A stretch of 64,000 nt of DNA, taken from contig NC_087390.1 of assembly GCF_963675165.1 (NCBI RefSeq), positions 818,501 through 882,500 of the forward strand, given 5' to 3'. A model generated the notes under the pieces. That model did not search any database. It saw nothing but the letters and a program-made list of their open reading frames with translations, and was not told the DNA's origin. Both the position numbers and the translations under genes were made by a program. Within the stretch, counting starts at the first letter, position 1, and each line of letters starts with the position of its first letter. The stretch comes from Halichondria panicea (lineage: Eukaryota > Porifera > Demospongiae > Suberitida > Halichondriidae). This document shows, in pieces, positions 1-18,304 of the stretch.

Positions 1-412
1 TTAATTATTGCAGTATATGCAAGATTGGAACAGGCTAGAGTACTGCACACTGTACCTGGCTGTATTAACAGGGCTACTTGCACATGCACACAGTGACCAG
101 GATCATTTTATTTCAGGCCTAAATTGTGTATTTTCTGAAAAGAAAAAAAACGTGGTGCTTTTTCAGAATCCGGCCTGATTTTGGAGCTAACTTTGAACGC
201 ACAATACATACTACAAATTGCTCTATTGTGAGCTCATGTTCTTTATGAATAGTGCGTGGATCACAACACAACAGGTAGGAGTGAATTGAGAGGCAGCCAA
301 CATTCAAGCTTTACATAAGTAATTAGACATACATAATTAATTTATAAGGAGCTGTGGAATGCGTATCCATCATTCCTCATTATCGCAAACAAAACTTGCA
401 TGCAAGCAACAT

Positions 413-490
413 GCACATGTATACATGTACATGTACATGTATACATGTGCATGTACATGTATACATGCACATGCACATGCACATGCATAT
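413..490. repeat. TACATG/TGCATG simple repeat
   Basis: Alternating self-complementary ATGTAC and ATGCAC hexamers. Short forms of the same hexamer recur all over the window (for example 50296-50350), so it is a genome-wide low-complexity motif. Confidence 0.8.
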
Positions 491-678
491 ACTGCACAGT
501 GGACCCTCTAAATATGGACTCCCTCGATACAGGGAATAAATAAAATGCCCTATTTTTCTACTTCCAACCAAGTCCCCCATCTTAATAGAAGCAATTGACC
601 CCTAATCAGGACTACAGGAAATGTGGTTACACTGCACGTACCATACAGGCTACAATGTCGTGCATTATGTAATCTATA

Positions 679-925
679 TACCGTATAGCGCGACATTTTC
701 GAGGGGCTATTTAATTTTCGCTGATTTCGTGGGTTAGCAATCCTACACGAAAATTAAGTCCACGAAAAGTGTTCTTTAATATAGAATTATCTGCTATAAC
801 GTGCAACTTTAGATAAAAGGCGTGGCTTCCGGTAAGCAATCATTCCACGAACATTGTGCAACGAATTGCTTTTAGAGGCCAATCCACGAAATATAAGTGC
901 CTCGAAAATTTCGCGCTATACGGTA
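679..925. mobile_element. MITE, family A (TACCGTATAGCG ends)
   Basis: The ends are inverted copies: TACCGTATAGCGCGA at the left, its complement at the right, with a GATTTCGTGG-type interior and no coding capacity. It ends 17 bp from an integrin alpha splice donor. Other copies of this family lie at 6319-6596, 9635-9842, 14972-15160, 46869-47078, 47540-47697 and about 60850-61076. Confidence 0.8.
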
Positions 926-942
926 TAGATGATTTGACGTAC

Positions 943-3648
943 CGTTGTATCCATCCCGATCTATATCTCCCAGGAAAGCAACGGAAGTGCCGAACCTCGC
1001 CCTTGCCCCACCCACAAAAGAGAGGGGAGATTCCACAACCAGGTCATCACCAGACAGCGTACCCTGGAGGAGGAGGAGGGGGGGAAGCAAAATCAATTAA
1101 AACTGTGCATGTCCATGTGTAGTGCCCATTATAAATAATAGTTAGACACTGTTCAGGAAGTTTCTACATGATTTAGAAGCCCCAAGGGCTGGTTGTAGTA
1201 TCCCGAACGTAGTGAGGGTTCTACTAGCCCTGAGGGCTTCTAAATCATTGTAGTTATGCCTCAGGCTAGATCACTATAGCTTACACGTACCAAGTCAAAG
1301 TAATAATATAATAGAAGTTTGTACGACTACGGTACCTTACCTGCAAGTTTCTGACGATGTACACTCTCCCTCTCTCCACGGAAGGAGCACCGTTGGTAGT
1401 GTACATTGAATACATGGGAGCACCAACCAGCACCTCGTCATATCTGCATGCATGGAGGGACATCCAATCAAGTAAAAGATGTACAGACATGTGTGTGATC
1501 TACAGTACACCTAGTGTGCAAATGAGTCAATTCATTGATGAACGAGGAACATACAAGGAAAACAGAGGGGTAGCGAGGTCCAAAAATTTTATAATCATAG
1601 CCGTAAAACTCACCTATCATTGTTCAGATCGCCAGCTGCTAGTGAATAGCCGAAGAACTCAGCCAACTAGAGAGAAAATTAAGAATACAGGAACATGTCA
1701 ATTGTTGTCTACAAAATTTATTTTCTTATTAAAAAAAAAACTGGGCCAGTCCGGGAGTCGAACCCGGGACCTCTCGCACCCTAAGCGAGAATCATGCCAC
1801 TAGACCAACTGGCCACGTTGAAAACAAATAATATTGAATTGTCTAAAAAGCACATTTGCAATACCTGAGAGCCAGTAGCTGGAGTTACTATGGGGTTATC
1901 TAAAGTGGTTGAGGTATTGTACACGATGAGTTGGCCGTTGTAGTCATCACCAGCTCGAGGCACACTGGCAACCAAATCTGTAGAAATGTCCGCATTAAAA
2001 CCCAGTGTGATGTACACAAATTGTTCTAAAAATCTATACATAATTATGCTAAATATAAAAATGCAGCAACAATCTACAATTGCAGTCAGTATAATATACT
2101 TACTTGGAGGAGGAGGTACTCCATCAACATTTTGAATCAGTATGTAAGCATTGATCACTTGAAATCCTACAAAGAGAAAGTGTACATGTACATGTATAAT
2201 CTCAACATTTTGTTGAAAATGTACGTGCATGTACATGTATATGCATAACGTAGGTAGTGTCCTGTGGTCCAGCTATAGGCTACAGTACAGTGACAAGTAT
2301 TATACATGCAATGCACAAGGGGTAGGAAAATCAAGTTTGGAGAGACTTAGAGGGCTCTGCATAGAGGGCTCTGCATAGAGGGCTCTGCATAGAGGGCTCT
2401 GCATAAGGTGTGTATATAGTGTTTCCTGGGTTTGGTGGTGGGCAACAAGCATCATTTCAGAATTAAGCCACACCCTGGCACAAACATTTTGGACTTCCGT
2501 TGCCAATCCCTCTTTCCTTAATGTACTTTCCTTCCCCGTTCCCCCCCCCTTGTGTACCTTGATATAGGTCAACATTTACACTGTTAACTCCAGCAGGTGT
2601 TCCCAGTGTAAAGCTAGTGGTAGAAGTCACACCGACAGTGCTGACACTGGCCAGTAGCCCACGGTTAGCAGAATGGCCAGGAGCTGACACAACGAACTGG
2701 TTATCCTGTAGTAATGTGAGTTGTCTCAATAGAGAGGTGGTCTCTTTAGGGAGGTCAATAGTGATAGCATTGTAGGGACAGTACTGAGTGGTCTCAATAG
2801 AGAGGTGGTCATATAATTACATAGATAAACTTTAATTTGTGATGGCATTAAGTCAGAGAAGGAATGCCAGGATCAATGGGGTCACTTTTAATGATAATTT
2901 AGAAAATGGGCATGTCCCTTAAATGCGCATGCGCGGTGCAGCTGTTCTATGGAGACAGGCCCGCAGACAACCATGCGGCACTGTTGTTTATCAATAAAAT
3001 GGGTGGATTAAGGCGTGGTTTATCTATTCAGTTATCCAGCCTGCCTCTGGAACCAAGGTGTCCGGATAATCAAGGTTGTACTGTAGATCTATCCAGTGCA
3101 GCAAATACCAGTACATCAACTTTCCATATCTTGTGGTAGCCTCGAGACCAGCCGTTCGTTATCTGAAAGAACGCCTGGTCAAGTTCTAATGTGCAACTTG
3201 TCTAGCTCAGTCAGCGTTTTATAGCATCATAATGATATTCATGGGTAATACACCTTGTGCGGGCAATTACCGGTCCAAGAAATTCCTGGACCATAGAACG
3301 AGTGCTACATTGGAACTTGACTAGGCGTTCTTTCAGATAACGAACGGCTGGTCTCGAGGCTAATCTTGTGGTTAGAAAAATGCAATAAAAAGTCAAAGGT
3401 TGCAATTAAATCCTGGATCTCCTATGTCAAGCTGGTTTGTCTGGGCTATATCAAGCTAGTGGTGGTGCAGGGGCGCGAAGGATAACTCAGGTTTACATGT
3501 AAAACATAAGCCCATGTGGTGTTTTAATTTTGATCCTGGCATTCCTCTTACATTCACAACTATAGATGTCCCTCCTAGACAGAAAGAGCCATGTACAGTG
3601 CCAGCACCATTCCTGCCAGAGTTTAATACAGTCCCAGCTGTGTGTGTG

Positions 3649-3716
<68 letters not shown>

Positions 3717-6700
3717 TGTGTGTGGGGGGGGGAGGGATTAGGTAACACAATTCAGGTGTCATACAGGATTTTGAAGTAGAGGGGGAAAAAGGCACGCTTA
3801 AAATAATTATATGTAAGCCCTTAATTGGAATGACACGTCAGATGATCTTTCTTACAGCAGGGGGAAATGGCGGTGAATCCTGTAAGGTCTCGACCACCAT
3901 GGTAACACACCCCTCGAGTGAAAATTGCACTAGACTGAAAGTAGCCGAACTTCCAGCGAGGAGCACATGCCTGAGAAAAATGCACAAATTAAACTGTGGA
4001 CTCCATATGTAATAAAAACAGACTCTACAAAATGTGAATGAAACTCTGCATGTGCATACCGTATAGCGGGTAATTTTCGGGGGACAAAATATTCGTGGTT
4101 ATGCGAGCATAATTGAGAATAATAGGTATTAGCAAGAGTGCATGAGTTTCTTGTACTCCTGGTATTACGAATTATGCATGAATAAACAGTAGAGTGGGCC
4201 ACAATTATTTTCTTGGATTTTGAGAAGTGGGTTTTCAAATGAAAGCTTCATCTCAAGTTAAGGCTAGTTTTGCTTACTTTGAAGGCCATTGGCTGTCTCT
4301 TCAGACTCGTGTGTAGCAAAATCTGCTGCTATTCTTCCTATAATAGCCCTGCCGCAGCTATTCTTAGTTGTCGGAGTGGGAAAAGAGCTGCAAAAATTCC
4401 ACTGCCAATAACTAGAACTAAAGTGCAAACCCTCGGCTGGTGACATGATTATAAAGAAACCAGAAGAGTGAGTAGTGATGTATGACTGAGAGCTATCTAG
4501 CACAGCAACTCAGGAGCAATAAAACTAAACCAGGCTGAGAATAGAGTTTTAGTGGTACATAGACATGCACTGTAGACGGAGCCTTAGATAAGTATGGCTC
4601 CTGTCGATTTTTTTTGTCCTGGACAGCTAAGAGACAGTCAGTCACAATTCTAGCTTTCTATTGTAGTGACTCTTTTCCATTGTTTGGTACGAGATCACTT
4701 CAGCTGTAAATACGTAGAGTACCTTGAATAAAGGACGCGCATAGCTAGCTGCCGGCGTGCAAATTCAAGCTTCTTCGCTTAATTTGCTTGTTTTTATTTG
4801 ATAACAAAGCTTTAATATCAAAATCTGCCATTGTTAAAACTAATAACTTGTTGTGTGAAGGCTATCCATGCTGTAAACGCAGCGCTATGGCATGCAGGTA
4901 AGCAGGATTACACATTACAAACAGACAAACAAATTCAAACGACTACTATACCCGCTGGCCGCAGCACGGCCTAGGGTAATGAGTAGGCATATTGCATCAA
5001 TAATGTTGCATGTTGCGCATGCTTAGTCTACTAATAATTATGGACTTTGAATTTTTAGATGAAAATGCCACTTACCACAAAGATGTCCCCGGTGCTGTAG
5101 AGCACTGATCCAAGTAATTGTCCTTCCTTATCATCGTACTGATTAAAGATACCATTAACTGAAGCCCTTGCCTCTGCATTGGCTGTTGGAGGGAGAGGTA
5201 TACATGATTACAGGTTAGTCTCCTTATGGAGGTTAAGCATGTAGGGACAGTGGTCTCAATAGAGAGGTGGTCTCTTTAGGGAGGTCAACAGTGATAGCAT
5301 TGTAGGGACAGTGGTCTCAATAGAGAGGTGGTCTCTTTAGGGAGGTCAATAGTGATGCATTGTAGGGACAGTACTGAGTGGTCTCAATAGAGAGGTGGTT
5401 TCTTTAGGGAGGTCAATAGTGATAGCATTGTAGGGACAGTACTGAGTGGTCTCAATAGAGAGGTGGTTTCTTTAGGGAGGTCAACAGTGATAGCATTGTA
5501 GGGACAGTACTAAGTGGTCTCAATAGAGAGGTCAATAGTGTGAGCATGAGCTAATACACAATGTACTAATGGCTGAATGCTACAGGAATGTACATGTACA
5601 TGCAGATTATTGTAATATGATTCAGATACACCGAAACAAATTGAGTTGAACGTACGTGCTTGGTCAAAGAGCCTTCCTTCACAAAACTCATCTGGTGGTA
5701 CATCCGTACCCAGCTGTACTGAACCCATATTGTTAGCGAGGAGCTCGTTATCGATGTACGAAGATGTATTCCCCCTCACGCCCTCACAGGCGCCCGGAGT
5801 AAGGGGGCAACTGTACACAAGACCTGTTCGATCCTGTCTCGGTAGAAAAGGATCAGTCAAGCTCAGTCCACCATTGAAGGTGCCCCAGGGAGCTCCGACT
5901 ATGAGCCTGTGGGAAGGGAGGGGTCAAGTAAACTTCGAAGGGTTTATTCAAGTGGGCTTATTTTCGCGAGGGTATGGCAAGTATGCCAGTACATGTACTG
6001 GAGTTTAAAGAATCTTTGCAATACGCCAGTAAAATGTTGCATAGAGCATTATGTTTAATATGGATTTTGTGTACACACTGTGGTCTGAGCATATAGTCCA
6101 TATAAGGAACCACAGTGCTCAACACTTTTATTCGCGTTGCAAATATTCTGCAAACTCCAGTAGTGCCAATCTATTGGGGGGAGAAATAGACCTCGTTTTA
6201 TTGTCATCGATTAATCGATCCTAGTGTGACATGTAGGCCTCTATAAGCACACCGTCCGTATACATGTACATGTAAGAGCGACTGAAAATGGCCGCTTGAG
6301 ATTCAAGTTCTTGCAGGCACCGTATAACAAGCGAGTTATTTTTTCGAGGCACTCAATTTTCACGGATTGCTCAAACTAAACATTGCAGGATTTATTTTCG
6401 AGGATAAAGGTTTAAATGACCACACCCCTACAGTAGAGAGGGTTCAAATGACCACACCCCTACAGTAGAGAGGTTCAAATGACCACACCCCTACAGTAGA
6501 GAGGTTCAAATGACCACACCCCTACAGTAGAGAGGATCGAGGTACTAAATTTTCATGTTTCTGGGTCAATCCTCGAAAATAACCAGCTATACGGTATTTG
6601 GATAAATACATGTGGATACATTTCTAGAGACCATGTGCCTAATGGTGCATTAAAAATACACTGGAAGTTAACCATAAATTTACTTACCGTACGTATTACT

Positions 6701-9700
6701 AGAAGGTTTTGAGAGCATCAAACATATGCAAAATTTAATCAATTCGCAACAATAAAATCGCAAAACCTAAATTATTACCAGTTAGTAAATACACACGATC
6801 CTTGCCAGAACGCAATAGTTAGAGCGCAAAGGGTCAACTTTTCTGCTGATTTGGCTCATTCGCAAATTTTTTTCACCAGAAAATATTCTAGTAAACGCGG
6901 TATGTACACTTGTACAACTACTAAAGTAATCAATGAATACAGGTAACGACTTTTCTTTGACTTTCATATACTGTGAATAGAATTAGACCTGCTATCACAA
7001 TATGACCTATACTCGAGAGACACACAGCTGACAATGATAATTAAACTATACACAAAGTTAATGACACACTCTCATACAGAACCACAGCAGCGGCGTGGAG
7101 TCGTGGGGCAGAAAATAGCTGTGTATACAAGCTAGTCTAGTGACAATCCAGACTCTTATTCTCACAATCTGGAGTATTTGTTATGTACATGTTTGTTTGC
7201 TCATTTCTGTCTTAATATTATTCCCCTCCCTTTAGGGCTACCTTTGCATTCAGTTGTTACTTGGTTTCGTCCTTATTAAATGATTAAAGCTGGTACAGTA
7301 AAACCTCCATTATCCGGCCCTCTATTACATAGAACCTTGATTATCCGTTTGGCAATTTTCTCTAAAAATGGCCGTGTCCCCTTATGGGCATGCGCAATTA
7401 ACAGCTGTTACCATGGACACAGGCATGTGTATTTTTCGCGCAGACGCGAGTGCCCACGCGCACTAAACTTGCACAAATAAGTGGGTAGATCAAGGCGTGG
7501 TTTATCTATTGACGTAATCATTCATGCATTTATATCTGGCCTGCCTCTGGAACCAAGGTTGTCTGGATAATGTTTTACTGTATTATGTACTTCAGGTGGT
7601 TTTTTTTTGCAATGCCCCAAAGTATACAGTGACCAGCAGATCGGGCAGTATCACTTCACTGAGAGGTGATACAGCGTATACGCTCATAAGCTACAAGAAG
7701 TGTGAATGGGACATATCAATCAATTAAAATTAATGCCAAATCATCTGAATAGAATAAAATGAGTTACTGAACACTAAGAAGTAACCAAAATAGGGCAGCC
7801 TAAAATGCCTGGGGACACATGATTGGTTGTACGCTGACATTAAAGATCGCGAACACACAATCATTAATTTTTGTGGACTAACTAGCAATCTTTTAGCGCA
7901 TGCGATGTTGATAATTATGCTTATATTAATTAGCGAAACTTGATACCCTCAAAATATAGGCCACAGAGCATGACAATCGGTCAGTACTGGTGTTTATTAT
8001 TCCGATAACACAAAATATTATGCTATGATGCAACTATCATTATATTATCGGGCCGACGAACAGACACACAATTATATATAATTATATTTGACCGTATGTC
8101 TCTAGATAAACAAAACATTGTTCACATATTGAAACAATTTTTTAAACAAACAAACAGTACTTTTTAAATATTCCACGATTCACTAAAACAATGATTATAA
8201 TTAGAGTTACAATATTTCACACTGTTAATAAGGTGTATGGTACACGCAGATGTTAGCAGAATGCCTGCGTCATATGTTTTGATTAGACAAATATTAATGG
8301 TATGCACATTTCAAGCATTATAAATGTACATGTGCAGTCCAAAGACATGAAAACATTCCTGCCAATTGTGCCATCTCAAGCTGTGAGACTGCATGATCAA
8401 CTTGTCACTATTAATAGATCACCCTTCCCCATAAAAATAATACTGACCAAAAGGGATCATAATCTTCATCGCATACTTTTAGTATCCTCATTTTATAAAG
8501 CTACTATATATAATGTGTTATCATTATCGCATGACATGATATACATGTACATGAAAGTGATGAGGCTTCAAAAGATTATACTAGACAACCTGTACACTAC
8601 TTGTATATTGCTGGTATTTATAAGACACCATCACACCATCATACACACACAGTCTTAATTAAGGTGACAAAGCCATGAGAATTCACATGTAGTTGTGGTG
8701 TGTGCGTGCATGTGTACCGTGTGTGTGTGTGTGTCTGAGATCATCTTCCTGGGTGCACTGCCAGACTATCCAGTTACAACACTACCAGCTCACCAACATA
8801 CATGTACATGTAAGTTGTAGCAACACAACAGTAAAGCCCAAAATTGATATCACAGTACTGTTCACAGAATACTAGTAATCAAGGTACCAGTAACTATTGG
8901 CATATTTAAGTAACTCTCCAATGTCAAGGGGCTAATGTTAACAAACAGTGGGTACCTATTGTGTACACTTGAACAGAGTAGTCTCAAGGGAATGTAACAA
9001 GGAAGCTACACCATACTAGTTACACACACACACTCTGGGTATAGCTAGAAGGGAGTCAGGGACACATGTACAGTCATGTAGCTAGCTAGGGGAGTCAGGG
9101 ACACACGTACAGTCATGTATTTTTATGTACAGTACCCATGCACGTATAATTGCGAACCAACAGATAAGGACGTATATTCTAATTATAGTATAGGATCACA
9201 CAACAAACTTCCCGTTGTGCATGCCAAAGGCTAGCTCAAGTAAAGCCATCAAAGCCTTATATTTGGCTACTAAAATTAGCTTCCTATATTAAATCATAAA
9301 GGGACAAGTTAGACCATAAATGGTTTCTACAATAATTATAACATAATCATACAAGACACCCCGTGCATGGCCGGCTATAATTATACATTCAAAAGCATTA
9401 CCTACGGTATCGACTTTAAAATTACAAATAGCTATATAGCTCTATCCATGAACGTTCCACAGTTAGTTTTACTAACGTGTTCATCAAAAGTGTTTTAATA
9501 GGAAACGAGTGTGAGCACTTGATATCACATTATTAAATGATGTGTGCGAGGCTAATAAAGTAGTGGGTAGGTTACTAAAAATAAATTAATAGGCTGTATA
9601 ATAATTATCTACTGAGACAAGTACTGTTTGCATATACCGGTATAGCGGGTATATTTCAAAGGTATGCGATTTTCGCTGATTAAACATGCACCGCTAACGT

Positions 9701-10312
9701 TCATACCCACGAATTTAATAGCACATGCATGCATGCTGCAAAGAGGCTGCTATTCCTTTGCAAAATTAAATCCACGAAATCCTTTCAAACGGTCTTTCAG
9801 CAAAAGTTTATACCATCGACAAAATATACCCGCTATACGATAGGCTGATAAGACATAGTGCTGTTAGCAGCAGCAAGCACACAGCGTGTAGGGTGACCGG
9901 TAATAAGTAATACTGCCGTGTAGGGTGACCATAATACTGCCATGTAGGGTGACCAGTAATAAGTAATACTGCCGTGTAGGGTGACCAGTAATAAGTAATA
10001 CTGCGTGTAGGGTGACCAGTAATAAGTGTGCACTACACAGTCAACACCATTTACTAGGTTGAACAATAATATTAATAACTATGCTCACCTTAGCTTGCTT
10101 AGTGATTCATCTATAGTGTCTGTAGGATTAGCAGTTTCTGTTGCGTGGAATATAGCAGCCCAGCCAAAGTAGTCATTTGTATTCTGATCACCACTCCTGT
10201 CAGGGGATATTCTCAGGACAGGTTCTCGTACATCCACATTGTTCTGGTTTTGTGCTATGCCTTCCCAGACGCACACCGTCGCGAAGCAAAATAGACAGAG
10301 TAATCGCGACAT
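943..10312 (-). CDS. Integrin alpha subunit, N-terminal part (3' end beyond window)
   Basis: Encodes the start of an integrin alpha chain, the ligand-binding partner of integrin beta at the plasma membrane. Exons on the minus strand: 10312-10089, 5906-5656, 5182-5076, 2705-2558, 2166-2104, 1977-1865, 1666-1614, 1443-1341, 1063-943. Their phases join into 394 codons. The protein opens with a signal peptide (MSRLLCLFCFATVCVWEGIAQ), then VDVREPVL and DYFGWAAIFHA, the usual start of the seven-bladed FG-GAP propeller. Later blades show LIVGAPWGTF, FVVSAPGHS, LVASVPRAGDDYNG, FGYSLAAGDLNNDRYDEVL (a DxNxD calcium loop followed by VGAP) and GDIDRDGYN. No inserted I domain is seen in this part. The donor after 943 points to further exons left of the window. 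The start codon is the first ATG before the signal peptide. The gene is head-to-head with TEX10, 312 bp apart. Family assignment is firm; orthology to a numbered vertebrate alpha is not claimed. Confidence 0.95.
1142..1250. mobile_element. MITE, family C (TTAGACACTGTT ends), incomplete
   Basis: Begins TTAGACACTGTTCAGGAAG and holds the GATTTAGAAGCCC and TATCCCGAACGTAGTGAGG blocks also found in full copies at 13921-14006 and 21961-22094. The right inverted end is not clear here. Confidence 0.6.
1731..1740 (-). terminator. Pol III terminator of tRNA-Pro
   Basis: Ten T residues on the minus strand start 2 nt after the tRNA 3' end, the standard RNA polymerase III stop signal. Confidence 0.85.
1743..1814 (-). 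tRNA. tRNA-Pro (anticodon AGG)
   Basis: Reading the minus strand from 1814, the acceptor stem GGCCAGT pairs with ACTGGCC at the other end. An A box (TTGGTCTAGTGGCATG), an anticodon arm with loop TTAGGGT, and a B box (GGTTCGACTCC) are all in place. The 72-nt body closely matches the metazoan tRNA-Pro(AGG) pattern with no intron and no genomic CCA. It lies inside an integrin alpha intron on the same strand as the host gene and is followed by a T-run terminator. It looks functional rather than a decayed tRNA-derived SINE. Confidence 0.96.
2350..2405. repeat. Tandem repeat, 15-bp unit, 4 copies
   Basis: AGAGGGCTCTGCAT is repeated four times in an integrin alpha intron. Confidence 0.85.
2715..2812. 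repeat. Two partial units of a ~70-bp repeat
   Basis: Contains GTGGTCTCAATAGAGAGG and CATTGTAGGGACAGTACTGA, the unit expanded to several copies at 5222-5540 in the next intron upstream. Confidence 0.75.
2903..3092. mobile_element. Truncated MITE related to 7294-7582 (family I)
   Basis: Shares ATGGGCATGTCCC, GCGCATGCGC, AGGCGTGGTTTATCTATT and CTGCCTCTGGAACCAAGG with the complete element and ends GTACTGTA. The left end is missing. Confidence 0.65.
3137..3362. mobile_element. MITE, family F (TAGCCTCGA ends) with 9-bp target duplication
   Basis: 226 bp with long inverted ends beginning TAGCCTCGAGACCAGCCG. It is flanked by exact 9-bp duplications, ATCTTGTGG at 3128-3136 and 3363-3371. Long inverted ends with a 9-bp duplication point to a Mutator-like (MULE) group. 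It sits in an integrin alpha intron. Confidence 0.88.
3643..3730. repeat. (TG)n microsatellite
   Basis: About 80 bp of TG repeat ending in a G run; the open reading frames across it are repeat artefacts. Confidence 0.95.
4057..4130. mobile_element. Fragment of family A MITE
   Basis: One terminus only: TACCGTATAGCGGGTAATTT followed by a short interior. Confidence 0.55.
4600..4860. repeat. Dispersed repeat, copy 1
   Basis: Shares GGTACGAGATCACTTCAGCTG-like sequence (17 of its bases match), CCTTGAATAAAGG and GCTTCTTCGC with 54230-54420 in the second integrin beta gene. No ends were defined. Confidence 0.5.
5222..5540. repeat. Minisatellite, ~70-bp unit
   Basis: Four to five units of GTGGTCTCAATAGAGAGGTG / TTTAGGGAGGTCAATAGTGA / TAGCATTGTAGGGACAGTAC fill most of integrin alpha intron 2. 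Units differ by a few bases and by a short AGTACTGA segment. Confidence 0.88.
5996..6162. mobile_element. MITE, family M (TACTGGAGTTT ends)
   Basis: Inverted ends TACTGGAGTTTAAAGAATCT at the left and AGATATTCTGCAAACTCCAG-like at the right. A related copy lies at about 16782-16915. Confidence 0.7.
6319..6596. mobile_element. Family A MITE with internal tandem expansion
   Basis: Ends ACCGTATAACAAGCG and GCTATACGGTA, interior TTTTCGAGGCACTCAATTTT. A 31-bp block containing CCACACCCCTACAGTAGAG occurs four times in a row (about 6412-6535); the related copy at 60850-61076 has it once. Confidence 0.8.
6685..6902. mobile_element. MITE, family B (ACCGT..ATTACTAGAA ends)
   Basis: About 218 bp with TTACTAGAA near the left end and TATTCTAGTAAACGCGGTA at the right. 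The interior has GATCCTTGCCAGAACGCAAT and AAAGGGTCAA. Other copies: 21231-21410, 40947-41164, 61258-61460, 63205-63428. Confidence 0.8.
7294..7582. mobile_element. MITE, family I (TACAGTAAAAC ends)
   Basis: 289 bp with TACAGTAAAACCTCCATTAT at the left and GGATAATGTTTTACTGTA at the right. No coding capacity. It lies in integrin alpha intron 1. Confidence 0.8.
9635..9842. mobile_element. Family A MITE
   Basis: Ends TACCGGTATAGCGGGTATAT and ATATACCCGCTATACGATA; non-coding interior. Confidence 0.78.
9885..10030. repeat. Tandem repeat, ~32-bp unit
   Basis: TAATAAGTAATACTGC and GTGTAGGGTGACCA alternate about five times in integrin alpha intron 1. Confidence 0.85.
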
Positions 10313-10624
10313 TTCGCCCTATAGTTGAGCTCAGGTTAGTATCTACCACTCACTATCTTAGTAGAGCAGCTAGAGATATGTTTTGACGTTCTTTGATCAT
10401 AAACACAAACTTGTTAACAGCGCTTGGGAGGGGTCCTGAGGTTTACTTAGACTTTAAACCACGCCTTTCAACTCGAGATAGGGACTTTCCCGCAGGAGGG
10501 GGTCTGTAATAACATTTTGTTTGGTATAGCGTCGACCCTTTACCAGTCACCCACGTGGACTATAACTCAGTATAAACGTATGTACCTAGAGCTTCTTGAT
10601 CTATTCTAATTCTTCTGACTAGCT
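10313..10624. promoter_or_regulatory. Shared promoter region, integrin alpha / TEX10
   Basis: 312 bp separate the two start codons, which face away from each other, so core promoters and both 5' UTRs must fit here unless unseen upstream exons exist. No TATA box is obvious. Inferred from layout only. Confidence 0.6.
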
Positions 10625-18131
<7,507 letters not shown>

Positions 18132-18304
18132 CAGTAATTATATAGTAGTACAGTTGATTAAGACCTGTAGTATATAATTTTACACTGTACGTTTTATTCA
18201 CAGATAATAATTGTTTGCATTTTTGTCTTCAGTTTGCACATTCAATTTCTAATTTATTGTTGTCATTAATACGTACTACTGTACGTTGTAATAAGTAATA
18301 AAAG
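18132..18304. other. Convergent 3' ends, TEX10 / receptor kinase
   Basis: Only 173 bp separate the two stop codons. The TEX10 AATAAA (18297-18302) is immediately next to the kinase stop codon, and TTTATT near 18192 and 18254 could be the kinase signals on the other strand. The 3' UTRs therefore probably overlap. Confidence 0.7.

Larger units (their letters stand above)
1..942. other. Integrin alpha intron, no exon recognised
   Basis: The donor after the exon ending at 943 is followed on the minus strand by intron to the window edge. I see no further FG-GAP coding. It holds an ACATGTATACATG-type simple repeat at about 413-490 and a MITE at 679-925. Confidence 0.6.
5907..10088 (-). other. Integrin alpha intron 1 (4.2 kb)
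   Basis: Bounded by the donor after 10089 and the acceptor before 5906. Besides the repeats listed separately, 7600-9600 is AT-rich with no coding signal I can support. Confidence 0.85.
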
